This document shows, piece by piece, positions 34,601 to 47,058 of a DNA stretch of 64,000 nt (its first letter is position 1; each line of letters begins with the position of its first letter). The stretch lies in assembly GCF_001704415.2 (NCBI RefSeq), contig NC_030813.1, positions 14,526,001 to 14,590,000 on the forward strand, read 5' to 3'. A model generated the notes under the pieces. It made no database searches. It was not told the origin of the DNA and saw only the letters and a program-made list of their open reading frames with translations. A program made the translations under genes and the position numbers. This stretch comes from Capra hircus (Eukaryota; Chordata; Mammalia; Artiodactyla; Bovidae).

Positions 34601-34902
34601 ACTAATATTCATAACCACTGTACTGATGCCCACTAACATAGGGAGATATTTACATCTAGAATTAGAAACAATAGATTGAGGAAAGGCATTTTTCTTTAAT
34701 ATATATATGAGATGAGATTGATCCAGTTTCTACTCTGATGGAAAGGACCAAGATCAAGGGAAAAGCTAAAAATAAAAATTGGAGGAAATAAATCCTAGGG
34801 AAAACCAGAGCTCATAGGGTTATTACGCAGTTGAAGAGACTATCCTTGTGGAAGAGATAAAAAACATACACCTTCCAGGACAGCAGAACGATGTATAATT
34901 AT

Positions 34903-35112
34903 GGTGGTGGTTTAGTCGCTAAGTTGTGTCCAACTCTTTTGACCCCATGGACTGTAGCCCGCTGGGCTCCTCTATCTGTGGGATTTCCCAGGCGAGAATA
35001 CTGGAGTGGGTTGCCATTTCCTTCTCCAGGGGATCTTCCCAACCCAGGGATCAAACCTGTGTCTCCTGCATTGCAAGGAGATTCTTTACTGCTAAGCCAC
35101 CGTGGAAGTCCC
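34903..35112 (-). mobile_element. Bov-tA SINE
   Basis: Minus strand: 'ttagtcgctaagttgtgtcc', 'ccccatggactgtagcccgc', a B box complement 'agggatcaaacctgtg', and head 'tttactgctaagccaccgtg'. Confidence 0.92.
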
Positions 35113-35609
35113 ATCTGTGACTGTATCGCTGCTTGGTATCCTAAAACTTCAGTTTTCTCAGCTATAAAAGGAAGATGGCAATAATTCCATCTGAATTTTA
35201 TGAAGAAAAAGAAAATAAGAGAAGCTGAAGAATTTAAATTGGACCATGCCAGTTCAAAGGGTGACCTTAGCAGTAGTCTGTAGGCACATATGTGTGCATA
35301 TTAGAATAGCAGAGCATTTCTAAACAGAGCTGAATCATTAGCAGACTTGACCCATCTACCACACAGCTGTGGTTTCTAGGTATAACCTGTCTACAATTGC
35401 TCAAAACCTTTCCTTCTCCCCATTTTTCTATTTCCTTTTCCGGAGCTTACTGTCTGTAGCAGGCATTCAAGATCTTCTTGCTCCCCATAATGCTCTAGGG
35501 CATTCCCACAACACTCCTGTATCTAGACATCATTCACCTTCTGGCTTTGGTCACACGGAAAATGTCCCATGGTCCTTCCTTAGAAAAAGAGATGCCTTCT
35601 CATTTTAAA

Positions 35610-35823
35610 GGGCTTCCCAGGTGGCACAGTGGTAAAGAATCCACCTGACAATGCAGGAGATGCAAGAGACATGGGTTTGATCCCTGGGTGCAGAAGATCC
35701 CCTGGAGAAGGAAATGGCAACCCACTCCAGTATTCTTGCCTGGAAAATTCCATTTACAGTGGAGCCTGGTGGGCTACAGCCCATGGGGTTGCAAAGAGTC
35801 AGACACGACTGGGCACACCATTA
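35610..35823 (+). mobile_element. Bov-tA SINE with perfect target repeat
   Basis: Head 'ggcttcccaggtggcacagt', B box 'gggtttgatccct', complete body to 'gacacgactgggcacac'. tcattttaaa occurs at 35600-35609 and 35824-35833. Confidence 0.94.
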
Positions 35824-36099
35824 TCATTTTAAAAACAACTCTCTTCACCCGTGTCCTAGATTTCATTCCTGAAGACTTGGAATAAACAACAGGCAAACAA
35901 AGTCAAGGTGTATTCCTACTCCTAGTGCATATTTAAGCACATAACTTGGGACAATACTTTACCTTCATTGAATTTGGAAGTCCTCATTTGTAAACTGAGA
36001 ATAAATCCAACTCAACAAAATTTCTTGAGGCTGAAGTTAGGTATCGTATGTTGAAGTGTGTGAAGAATCTGTTCTTATTCTGTTTCCTAATCTTCGGGC

Positions 36100-36180
36100 T
36101 ATATATATATATGTGTGTGTGTATATATGTATATACGTATACTTACGTATATATGTATATATACATATACATATATATAG
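36100..36180. repeat. (TA)n/(TATG)n/(TACG)n compound microsatellite
   Basis: Alternating TA, TG and CG steps with self-complementary stretches such as tacgta. Confidence 0.9.
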
Positions 36181-37822
36181 TATCCTTTTATCTCTTAATT
36201 TTCCATTATTTAATCTCTCCTTGTTATAAAAACTGTCACAATAATTTTAGTTTCTTTTTCTTTTCTATATACAGTCTTCATCTAACTTCTTGAATAAATT
36301 GCTCACAAGGGCAATATTCACTCGTATACCATTTTCACATCTACCCCTCCCCTCTAAATTAAATCTCCTATAGGCCTCTGCAGAAGACAAACTACATAAG
36401 AGGTGCTTGTTGGATTAATGAATGAGTAAAGTACATGTGTTTACAAGTTCATTTTATAAACACTTCAGTAAACTATATCTTGATTACAAAATCAATAAGC
36501 TAAGCCACACATTTGGTTTATACAAATGAAAACACAAAATGGCTTATTATATCAATATCAGTAAATTTAGATGTCAGCTATGGCAGAACAAAGATCATTG
36601 CTGTAATGGCCCAGCATTTTACACTTTGCTAGTTACATTGATTTGGTTCAGAACGCGGGTTAGAGCTGGATCTGGCAGAGACATAAGGACGCAGCTGGAA
36701 AGATACAAGCAGCAAAGTGAAAAGAGAAGTTTGCTCTTCTGCCTTTCACTGTGTCCTTGCCATTCCTCCTTTGCAACAATTACTCATCAAACTGGATTGA
36801 GTAGATTTTATCTATTCTGGTTTTTACATGATTACTTATTTTTAAAAAAAACTGGTCTTTTAGAAAGTGATGTAATAAGTGATTTTGGCTCTCAATAAAA
36901 CATAATAAGCTTGACTGGTTGCCAGAATCCCACTCAAGGGCAGCGTTGACTAGTTTTACTTCTTTCTGTATGCCGCGAGTTTCATCTTGCCACTACTCAC
37001 CAAGGAGAGAGGGTAGAGGTAAGCATTTCAAGAACACTACAGGAAATTTCATAGAATACGAAGTACTCATTTCCCTTAATACACTCAGAAGACTCCTTTC
37101 TTAGTATCCATCCCTATAAGATGCGATCATTATTCCCTGATCAAGTATTATGTATATACTGGCATGTGCTCTGATTTGAGAAGTGCCAGAAATTATCCTC
37201 CCATGCCACTAACTTGTCCACCACCCTAGTTGCCATAACATGTTAATGACACATCCTCGTGATAGTCCAAATGCAGTTTGATTGCTTGATTAAATCTTTT
37301 ACCCATTCCCTACTGAATGCCTATCAGAGTTTACACAGTCTAACCCAAGTAGACAAGAGAAGCACACTGGAAAAATTAAATACCAGTTGACAGCAGTCTA
37401 TAATTAGAGGACAGACAGAAACCTATAAGGCATGTGTACGGTTCAGGATATATAGTCATTATATCTATAAGCGTAAAAGAAAAGTAATCTGAACCACACT
37501 TAAAACATGTCTAGGGAAATATCACGAGGGATTCACTACGTGCACACAGTTTGATGCATGGGTAAGCTTGGGGAGTTGAATGATAGAGCTCATTAATTGG
37601 ATCTAATGCCCATGTATGTGGAATTAAGAGAGAGTTTCAAAGGCCATCTGGTAAAAAAATGATAATAAAACTTTGTATCAAGATGTTTTTAAAGCTTGCT
37701 TAAAATACTCCTTATAGGCTCTGTAGTGATGTTAGGAGTAATACGTTGTACATATTTTATTATCATATTATAAAATGGTCCTTGAGGGTAAAGAAAAGTA
37801 ATTATTGACTGTATACCTTTTA
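36181..37822. other. 1.6 kb with no recognised feature
   Basis: Unique-looking DNA. The 119-codon frame at 36539-36898 is the longest plus-strand frame here without a repeat under it, but it has no recognisable domain and no flanking splice-site pair I would trust. Confidence 0.45.
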
Positions 37823-38034
37823 TTTCCAAGTGGCTCAGTGGTAAAGCATCTGCCTGCAATGCAGGAGACATGGGTTCAGTCCCTGGGTCAGGAAGATCCC
37901 CTGGAGAAGGAAATGGCAACCCACTCCAGTATTCTTACCTGGGAAATCCCATGGGCAGAGGAGCCTGGCAGGCTATAGTCCATAGGGTCACAAAGGGTAA
38001 GACACGATTGAGTAACTAAACAGCAAGCAACAAC
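37823..38034 (+). mobile_element. Bov-tA SINE
   Basis: Plus strand: 'ccaagtggctcagtggtaaa', B box altered to 'gggttcagtccct', body to 'gacacgattgagtaac', and a CAA-rich tail. Confidence 0.92.
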
Positions 38035-38747
38035 AGCCTTTAATATAGGAAGACTGCTGCATACACATTTTTTTGTGTGTGTGCCAGTTATAACAACAGG
38101 AAAGCTTCATGAAGTTAGAAGTTAGTCTATTTTGTTTGCTGTTCTCTTCCCATCTCTCAGAACTTCCCTTGGCATATGGAAGTGATTCAATAAATACATG
38201 TTGACTGAAGAGTTGATGCTGGAACAAATAATATGATCACTATTTTATGGATAAGAAAGCTGAAATGATTACAGAGTTCATATTCATGCTAGCTTGACTC
38301 TTAAAATATGCCCTCTTCCATTGGAAGAATAAATGAGTGACAGAGACAGAATTAACATTATGAATTTGCATCTCCTATGCCCACCAGCTTTTTGGCTCAG
38401 CCATAGCTCAGGGCACAAAGACATCATTCAGTACTATACATCTTAACAGAGGGGCGGGAGAAAGAATGATTTCCCCTTTCTATTTTGTCTGTCTATCTAT
38501 CTCTCTGTCTACCCATCTCTCATATCTCCATTATGTCTTTTATGTGTTGGGAGAATGTCGGATGGAATCGGGTTCCTCCCTCCCAGTCTCCTCAGGCTCC
38601 AGCTGGGCCCTAAACCTGTAACTGCGTTTGTGAACAATGTGGACTCCAGACTGAAGGGAAAAAAGAGAAGACCCTTGCCCCTCCTTTCCTTCAGAATAAA
38701 ACTACTTTCACAGTTCAGTTGTTCAGATGAAAAGTTAGCATGGGTTT
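38035..38747. other. No recognised feature
   Basis: Includes a weak TCTG/TCTA run at 38485-38520. No credible exon. Confidence 0.45.
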
Positions 38748-38754
38748 ATGCCAG

Positions 38755-38968
38755 CCATTGCATGAGTGCTTGCTCAGTCATTCCAGCTGTGTCCGACTCT
38801 CTGCGACTCTATGGACCGTTACCCTCCAGGCCCCTCTGTCCAGTGAGGTTCTCCAGGCAAGAATACTGGAGTAGGTTGCTGTGCCCTTCTCCAGGGGACC
38901 TTCCCAACCCACAGATCAGACTTGTGCCTCTTACATCTCCTGCATTGGCAGGCAAGTTCTTACCACCA
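38755..38968 (-). mobile_element. Bov-tA SINE, diverged
   Basis: Minus strand: 'agtgcttgctcagtcattcc', 'ggttctccaggcaagaatac', 'ttctccaggggaccttccca', head 'gcaagttcttaccacca'. The 7-mer atgccag at 38748-38754 and 38969-38975 may be the target repeat. Confidence 0.88.
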
Positions 38969-38975
38969 ATGCCAG

Positions 38976-39842
38976 AAGTATGTATTTTAAAGCTGTTAAT
39001 AACTATTCTTTTTTTTTCTCTTTATTTAATTTATACAGCAGCAAAAAAAAAAAAATCACAATTACGTGTTTCTGTTTACTTATATTTTTTACTGTTAAAA
39101 CAAACTTGTGTTAAATTCAAAAACTTAAAAGATCAATGTAGCTATTGATTATGGTTTTTAAAAATCTTGTAGTAAGGTCACCAGTTTTTAAATGGGTGTT
39201 TGTGTCTATCTCTGTGAGAGAGAAACAGAGAGACACAGAGACAAAGATAGAGACTGCGGGTATAAAGGTGGCAACAGACTGAGCTAAGGAATAATGAAAA
39301 TACAAATGCTTCCTGACCCATCACTGACTTCAGGAAGTCTTCAGTGGCTTGGCTGGCCTCAGAGTCTATTTGATGTGGCTCTTTCAACCCTTACATATGT
39401 TTACATAGCCAAATCCACCAGGCTCTTTCTCCAAACCATATTTTTTAAAGGTCTGTTTCAACTAGCAGTTTGGAATGACTATCCTGACTGAGATTCACCA
39501 ATTATGTTAGTAATATCTTGGTAAAAGTAAGGAAATCACTCTATTTAGCAAAATATTAAAATTAATATTTTTATTTGGCAAACGCAGAAATTATATTTTC
39601 ATATTAATTACAAATTAAATATACATCCACACATTGGATTTAAAGATAAAGTGTAAAGAAAGATTTAATCAAATCAATCTCATTGAATGCTCTGATTCTT
39701 TTTTATAGTGCTTATCAAAATCTTAATGTAATGATCATGCAATGTTGATTTAATGTCTCTTTTCTCCTTGTATCATTTCATGAAGACAAGGTTTCTGATG
39801 TCTTTCTCAAGCATATACTCTGTGTCTGTGTGTGTGTATGTC
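38976..39842. other. No recognised feature
   Basis: Holds an A run at 39044-39055 and a GA-rich patch at 39215-39255. No family signature. Confidence 0.45.

Positions 39843-39879
<37 letters not shown>
39843..39879. repeat. (TA)n-(GA)n microsatellite
   Basis: About 18 bases of TA followed by 19 of GA, with a short GT tract just upstream (39820-39838). Confidence 0.9.
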
Positions 39880-40443
39880 CCTGGCAAATATAAGCTAAGT
39901 AAAAATAATTCTGTGTTTGAATAAATGAGCGATCACTGAGACCATACTCTATTTTTAGTACCCCGCAAGTAGTATCAAACAACATAGTTCGTTCAATTAA
40001 AATGCTGTAAATTTTTGGATGAGTGCAACAACTTATTCAAAAAGGAGTATAGCTTTTGTGGTGGTTTATTTGCAGACACATAACTGACGTATCTTCAGTT
40101 AAGAAAACTTTCGGATGTCTCATTTTATGAACTCATAGCAATCAACTTGTATGACCATCACGTACCACAGTCTCTGTTAAGGACAATCTGAGGACACGGA
40201 TTATTTAGCTTTGGGAGTTTGCAGATAAAACAAGTCAATTTCCTGTTGTATTTTAGAGATTAATAGCCACAAACTATAAGCTTCTTGAAGTCAGAGATGT
40301 CAATTTCTTGAAGTTTCTAGTATAGTGTTAGCTCCATGGTTTATACACAGCAAACTCAATGAAATAAATGTCAGTCAGCAGGAAGACACTTTACAGTATG
40401 CGGAGATTGTGCTACGTATGTGTCGATTATTGTATGGACAGCC
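39880..40443. other. No recognised feature
   Basis: Unique-looking DNA. Confidence 0.45.
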
Positions 40444-40456
40444 GTGGGCACTTAAA

Positions 40457-40599
40457 GTGAAAGTGTGAACGTGTTCATTGCTCAATTGTGTCCATTTTTG
40501 TCTCTTTGAGACCCCAAGGACTCTCAGCCTTCCAGGCTCCTCTGTCCATGGGATTTCCCAGGCAAGAATACTGGAGTGGGTTGCCATTTCCTTCTCCAA
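40457..40599 (-). mobile_element. Bov-A-type SINE, head-less, with target repeat
   Basis: Body only: 'gtgaaagtgtgaacgtgttc', 'ctcctctgtccatgggattt', 'ttgccatttccttctccaa'. gtgggcacttaaa (40444-40456) and gtgagcacttaaa (40600-40612) differ at one base, so the missing head reflects truncation at insertion. Confidence 0.92.
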
Positions 40600-40612
40600 G
40601 TGAGCACTTAAA

Positions 40613-41366
40613 TGGCTTGCATTTTTTGTGAAGTATATTATTTCATAATGAGGTGAAGGGTCACACACACTCCAACAGATATGGGAAAGCAAGCAAGGGC
40701 TATAGTTCCTTTAGTACAAATCCACAGTCCGTTTTCAGCCCTTGCTGCAAGGAAGATAAATTCATAATGAAAAAAGCAATAGTAAGCAAGGCTGCCAGGA
40801 AGGTCTATAGATTCTAGAGAAAGAAGTGAAAAAGGGAAAGATGTTCCGAAAAGGAAGATAGTCAGAAAAGAAACTGAAACTAGAATACTTAACACAGAAA
40901 GAAAAGCCTTTTTGCCTATTCTTGTGTCCGATTAAAAGTCCCCATTCCTAGTTCTTGATTGATTTATTTTCTTAAACTTGTCTCACATTAGCAATTTTTC
41001 TCATTGGGGATTTTTTTTTTTAAACTCCTGCTAGAAATTGAAGCCTAATAATATATACAGTTTTTTTTTTAATCTCCAATACTCTAAACTCAGCAGAAAT
41101 ACTAATCATTGCCTCCTCAAATGCATTTATTCACTTGAAAAATAAACACCGTCTGCCTACTATGTGCTAGTTACTGTTCAAGGTGCTGAGGATCCAGTGA
41201 TAAACTAAACAAAAAGGTCTGCCTTCACAGAGCTTAGTATTAATAAACGTGATCTCTGACAGCAAGAGCTAGGTGCCAAAGTAAGTGTTTTCTGTCAGTT
41301 ATTTCATTTAGTCCTTCACCGATAATATTCACATTTCACATACGAAGAGACGGCTTTGATAGCTAA
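40613..41366. other. Mostly unrecognised; old repeat-like patch
   Basis: At about 41150-41240 'ctactatgtgctagttactg' and 'ttcacagagcttagtatta' resemble a very common ancient mammalian repeat motif whose family I cannot name. Confidence 0.4.
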
Positions 41367-41576
41367 GTGTGTTAGTTGCTCAGCCATGACTGACTCTTTG
41401 CGACCCCATGGACTGTAGCCCCACCAGGCTCCTCTGAACACGGAATTCTCCAGGCAAGAATACTGGAGTGGGTAACCATTCCCTTCTCCAAGGCATCTAC
41501 CTGACCTAGGGATTGAACCTGGGTCTCCTGAACTACAGGCAGATTATTTACCATCTGAGCCACCAGGGAAACCCCA
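41367..41576 (-). mobile_element. Bov-tA SINE
   Basis: Minus strand: 'tgttagttgctcagccatga', 'ccccatggactgtagcccc', B box complement 'agggattgaacctggg', head 'taccatctgagccaccaggg'. Confidence 0.92.
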
Positions 41577-41763
41577 AAGTTATTTGCAAAGATTACCTAG
41601 CTTGTAAATGTCAGAGTCAGGAACCAAATCCATTTAACCTCCAGAGTATTCACCTGAAACAGCACTCTGCATTGCTCCTTAAATATCTGAGAATGAGCGC
41701 AAAAACAAATCCTTTACCTAATCTCAGAGCACCTGGCTCTTGGTTTGAGTTCTCTAGTTCTTT

Positions 41764-41766
<3 letters not shown>

Positions 41767-41816
<50 letters not shown>
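41767..41816. repeat. (AC)25 microsatellite, uninterrupted
   Basis: A pure AC run of about 50 bases, the longest uninterrupted simple repeat in the window and the best candidate here for length variation. Confidence 0.97.
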
Positions 41817-41820
<4 letters not shown>

Positions 41821-42605
41821 CTATGAAACTAATTCATAGCTTCCTTTGTTAAGAAAGAAATTTGGGATGAAAGGCCAATTTCCTCATCAAAGAGCCTTTT
41901 TTAGTAAATCACTGACACTTGCCCAAGCAATTATGCAAGAGAATTGGAAACAAGGGGAACATGCTTCGTAACATCATAGTTATTAAAAGACTGGAAAACT
42001 CTAAAGGCCCCAAATTTTTATAGCTATTTGACAGCTATTTTAAATCAGTACTAGACAGAGAGGGAAATGAAAATACGTTATATTTTCAACTTTCATTGGC
42101 AATCTGTTGTAAGAACTGAATGTTAGATGAAGCAAGTCATCCATAGTAAATATAATCATCATCATCAGTTATTGTTAATAACATGCTTCAGGTAAAAAAC
42201 AAAAGAGTCAATTTCATCTTAATATAGCAAAGTCTGAACATTCTTTTAACATTTATAAATAGGAATTCAACTTGACTTGGATGAACCCTTAAGCTTTGTG
42301 CAATAAGACAGGCATCACTCTGCTTACTATCTTCCCTTGCCCAAGTCCCCATCAGAGCAACTGCTGCTTTAGTCTTCATTATCTTAGTCTCTGGCACTTT
42401 TGTTTTTCTGTTTATGTCACTGCTCCTAACACAAAACTTGGTCTCCAGGCCACATTAGTCTTCCAATCCCTTCTAAAATGGGCCCTTGAAGTTCACATGA
42501 CTGTGGTCAACAGGTTCCTCTCAGCTAGCTTTTTGTCTATCTCCAGCAGCAGATAAAACTCTACGCTCCTTCAAAAGATCATCAGCCACAAAATTTTGGC
42601 CCGTT
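41817..42605. other. No recognised feature
   Basis: Unique-looking DNA. Confidence 0.45.
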
Positions 42606-42613
42606 AGAAGCAT

Positions 42614-42833
42614 TTCAGCTTCCCAGTTGGTGCTGGTGGTAGAGAATCCTCCTGCCAATGCAGGAGCTGCAAGAGACTGGTGGTCTGATCCCTGGGCCGG
42701 GAAGATCCCCTGGAGAAGGAAATGGCAACCCACTCCAGTATTCTTGCCTAGGAAATCCCACGGACAGAGAAGCCTGGTGGGCTACAGTCTATGAGGCTGT
42801 AAAAGAGTCAGATACGAATGGGCATACACACAC
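42614..42833 (+). mobile_element. Bov-tA SINE, diverged
   Basis: Head 'cagcttcccagttggtgctg', B box region 'ggtggtctgatccctggg', full body. agaagcat at 42606-42613 and 42834-42841 is the probable target repeat. It is the last lineage-specific insertion before the insertion-poor interval. Confidence 0.9.
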
Positions 42834-42841
42834 AGAAGCAT

Positions 42842-45399
42842 GCCTATGGCCCCCATCAAATGTGCAAAATTTCAAAATAAGAATAGCAAATTAGGTCACA
42901 TCACACCAAATAAAAAAGCAATCCAAATGTTCTAATATTTGTGTTTCAGAGAAAAGAGTAAGGTTTACTCCAAATGTGACAATAAAGGACATTTTCTTTA
43001 AGAATTAGGTAAATGCCACAAATTCTTCCTTAGTGAGTGCGTGTGTTTCCTTTGTATTTTCTAATTAGCCCCATGCTTTCTTCTCCATGCAAACCAGTCA
43101 TTGGGAAGACAAAACCAACAAAAATCAAAGTGACCTCTGTGTGGGAAAAGCATTAGTCTATCTAGTTTATAAGCTTGGACCCAAGGGATGTTATCTCAGA
43201 TGCGTCTAGAACAAAATGGAATTAGCAATTACACAGATTTTCTCCACAAGAATTGCATTAAAAATAATTTAACATACTTGTTACGTATACTTTAATCATA
43301 TTATCCCATAAGTAAAGAACCACTGATCTCAAAGGTCAGTATATAATTACAATGTATGTACAAGGGGGAATACAACCCTAGACAGTGGAATGTAATGTTA
43401 GCGCTATGATTCTTTTTTTCCTTCTTTATACATTTCACTTGAAGAAACTAGCTTCTTACCTCTCTTTGTCAAAATGATGAATAGAATTCTAAAAGGAAAG
43501 ACTCTCTAGATCTGGCACATTGCTTGAAATATAACAAAAATACACTGTTTTCATATACAAAGATAATATCGTCATTAAGTATCTTTGTTGCTGTTGTTTT
43601 TAATCGAGTTATATGCAGAAGCATTGACTCTACAGTGGAATAGAGAATCTCAATTAACCATATACATGTATATTTAACTCATGACCTTTGCCAGAGATAC
43701 AAAAATAAATGCATATTTGTTCAACAATCTTGGTGTGTGCTACCATAGCAAATTGCACTTCACAGATTTTCTGAGTTAGATTCTGTACTTCTTGAGCATG
43801 GAATGGGAAACTGTTCTCCCTGTTGCTTATCTAACCAGAAGTCTATTATTGAAATTTATACCAAATAAGCAAAAAAATGATATTATCTCCCTTTATTGTT
43901 CTCTGGTGTTCAAGAAATTTTTCATGCATGTCCCTTATGATATATAAGAAATTATTATTGCTCACAGAGAGCCAGAGATGATGTGCTAGAAATATAGTCT
44001 AGCTTAGGCTTTGGCACTTTCTGGCTCTACACTCTTATTCAGCAAATTGGGTCTATAACACAGAGAAAAGATAATGGCTCTCTCTCTCTCTCTCTCTCTG
44101 AAATATATATATGTGTATATATTTTGATGCCACTACCTTCTATGTGATTCTACTTTGAAGACCAGAGAAAAATATGCCAAGTGACCTTCTTCCAAAGAAA
44201 CATTAACAAAAGTAAATCACCACCTCTTGGTCTAAAAATGGAAGCAGTAACATGCTTAGTTTCCAAAGCTTAGTGAGAAGAAAATAGGAGAAAACCTGCT
44301 TACTGACAGTTTTATGGTGAAGAATTCTAGGCACTCACTTATTGGCAGTCTGATAAACAATCAGTTACTTAACATTTATTTTTTTCATCATGATGATAAT
44401 TCTACCTCACAGTCCCTCAAACTGTGTGTTGGGCATAAAGATTTACTTTCTAGCGCCTAAAGCTCTGATCTTTCCCAAATTAAATATGTCCCCAATCTCC
44501 TATTCCTCAAAAAATATATTTTTTTGATTTAATGGAATAAATAATGAATAAAAACCAAGCAAACAAAAATTAAATTTTTGTAGGGACAATTATTAAAAAG
44601 ATTAGAACCTTTAGTAGAAACAATTTATGTGTTTTGTTTTTTAAAGAAGAAAAACATCCCAACCGATTAGAAAATTATTACAAAATTATTACAAAATAAT
44701 GCCTTTCTCCCTGTCTGTTGAGTATATTGCTTTAATAATAGAGTAGCCACAGTAATAGTTAGGACCTTATTTTAAACTAGTTATGTGTCTTTCACATACA
44801 TTACACATACATATAATGAGTATTATCATGCTTTATAATGTAAAGAAATAGCCTATACAGTTGTACAATTAATATTTAAACATTTGGGCTTTGCTGTTTG
44901 CTTGCTCCTTTTACCCTTTTGAGTGTCTGGCAGTTTGCTGTCATGATGCATCCATTTTGGCCTGCCCCACATCAACGTTAGCCATCCCAGTGGTTTTAGC
45001 TGCCGTGAGTCACTGTTTGCCAAAGTTGCCTATCACCATTCCCCAAACATTATCAAAGGGCTATTGTTCCCATCCATGAACCTTAATGTTTGCAAGTATA
45101 ACATACTGTATGGCTAGGATGAGTTCAAGACAGGACCCCCATTTCTACGTTTTGCGAGTAAGCAAAGCATGGGGTTGGTTGACAAGATCGTCATCTCTCA
45201 ATTTTCTCTGCGTTTGTACCTACTTTTCCTTTTCTCTCATCCCAGCTAACTAGTTTCCATGGCTAAACTTTTAATTTGTATGCTTATTCCAGACTTTTCC
45301 CTCCACCAGTGATTTCACTCTCTCAATAGCACCTAAAATCAGTTTTTTACTAGATTTCCTCCTTCATCTATAAACATAGTCAAGCTTCCACATCTTAGG
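42842..45399. other. 2.5 kb without recognised interspersed repeat
   Basis: Apart from a (CT)n tract at 44078-44099 followed by TA steps, nothing is recognised. No BovB, L1_BT, Bov-tA or CHR signature is visible. Confidence 0.5.
44078..44099. repeat. (CT)n microsatellite
   Basis: Eleven CT units, followed by a short TA/TG stretch to about 44120. Confidence 0.92.
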
Positions 45400-45835
45400 C
45401 AAGAAAAACTGTGTTTTCTACCAGTCACCATTGTACTTCCTTGCCTGAACTATTATAGTGGCTTCCAACTTGCTCCCTCTTCATCCAGTCTAACTCCCTG
45501 CAACATAGTCCTGTTGCAGAGATACAGCAATCACAGTGATCTTTTTAAACTATGAATTATGTGACTAGCTCCTTTGCTCCAAATCCTCCAGACAATCTCT
45601 CTTAATTTTCTCATATCCTCCACTCTGGGTCAGGTGCCCCTACTTTGTGCTTTTATAATATCCATGTATGCTTCTATTATGAGAGATGGCGATAATCACA
45701 TTAATTGTATCTTTCTTCCATGGAATTATTTTAATTCAGCTTACAGTGTATTATCTGTTTTTGAATTCACAATCTCTAACAATAAGAGGGGCTTAATAAA
45801 TGTCTCCTCTTAAATGAAAGAATAAATGACTGTAT
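45400..45835 (+). mobile_element. Ancient L2 LINE fragment
   Basis: 'tcctgcctgaact'-like start ('cttgcctgaactattatagt'), 'ggcttccaacttgctccct', 'agtgatctttttaaac', 'ctcctttgctccaaatcctc' and a 3' end 'gggcttaataaatgtctcct', then 'aatgaaagaataaatgactg'. The order matches the L2 3' region, including its terminal short-repeat zone. Confidence 0.7.
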
Positions 45836-46334
45836 TCTGAAATTGTAGAATATAAATGAATATTTTCTGAAATTTTTCCTTTATAGCCTTCTGGTTGTTA
45901 CTTCTGAGTGTTAGAGTTACATGCTCTTTCTCCTGCCATAGTATTCTCCATCCTAAATTTAGCTTTTATGTCTTTCCCATTTCAAGCTATCATAGCAAAT
46001 GGTAATCAATCTCCAAAGGAAAGACAAAGATTATCCCAGGGGGAAAAAATCTTTGGATAAGAAACAAATGACCTGAATCAAGTCTTTCAGTATGTCTTTC
46101 AAATTTTTCCAGTATGTGCCTTTGGTTAAGTCACTTAGTTTTTTAATCTTAAAATGAATTTATAGACTTATAATAAGAGTCAAAGTATAATACTTGAGAA
46201 AAGACTTTGTAATATGTCAGCTCATACACAAATAATAATGCATGTGAAGGTTTATAATTTAGGCATCAGAAATCATTCTAACAGCATCAACTATTTTAAC
46301 TTATTTAATAAAGTGGCTTTTAAAAGGTGACTTG
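45836..46334. other. No recognised feature
   Basis: Unique-looking AT-rich DNA. Confidence 0.45.
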
Positions 46335-46500
46335 TCCCCATCTAATGGGGGCATCTATATATTCACATTTTACAGATGGGTACATTAAGGCACAGAGGTG
46401 TTATATCAGGCACTTATGAAAACATGGCAAATAAGTAACAGAGCCAATATTTGATACCAAGACAAGTTTCTCTAGATTCTGAGTTCTCTACCTCAAACAA
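46335..46500 (-). mobile_element. Ancient MIR fragment
   Basis: 'tcacattttacagatgggta', 'attaaggcacagaggtgtta', 'aagtaacagagccaatattt' follow antisense MIR order. Confidence 0.6.
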
Positions 46501-46723
46501 AACACACTCATCCAAAATATTTTAAGACAAAGAGATACCTAGAAGCATCCTGACCTCATTGTCTAGTAGACATACTATCATTGAAAAGTATTCTAAGGAA
46601 GGACAAGGGTAATTGAGGATACTAAATGGAAGATTCTTCTTTTGCTTCTCTTCATACTTTCTCTGTATTCTCTGGTTTCCTCTATTCCTGCATCAAATCT
46701 CCCTGGCCATTTGCCACTTGCAG

Positions 46724-47035
46724 TTCACAGAGACGTTGGAGCCAAAGGTGAATGGTGGGGCTACAGCCTACAGATGACGGCTGATAGGGCCTGGGCCGCA
46801 GGCACCCCAAATTCCGGCAAGCTCTGCAGATGCGTCCCAGGGCACTGCAGGCATTGTGCAGAGACACAGCAAGAAAAGGCAAGTCTGGAAGAAACTCATC
46901 AAAGGAGGGGCACATCATCTCAAAACTTGGAAATGATTGTGTGTAGTCCTTTCCTGGTACTCATCCCAGGGATGAACTCAGAACATATTCTGTCCGCAGG
47001 TTTCACTGACCCAGGAGTGCAGCATTTGTTTAAAG
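46724..47035 (+). other. Candidate unannotated exon (312 bases)
   Basis: A long pyrimidine-rich tract at 46631-46690 leads to an AG at 46722-46723. A strong donor context AAAG|GTAAGAG ends the segment at 47035. The interval is 312 bases, a multiple of three, and one frame stays open throughout (it runs from 46642 to a stop at 47056-47058). The GC content is visibly above the neighbourhood. The frame has no ATG near its start, no domain I recognise, and nothing downstream that I can pair with it. It may be a lncRNA exon, a conserved non-coding element or chance. Confidence 0.22.
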
Positions 47036-47058
47036 GTAAGAGTGAGGAGCCTTCTTAA

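Noticed and set aside
36539..36898. 119-codon frame as an exon
   Set aside because: No recognised domain, no convincing splice pair, and length within chance expectation for a 64 kb window.
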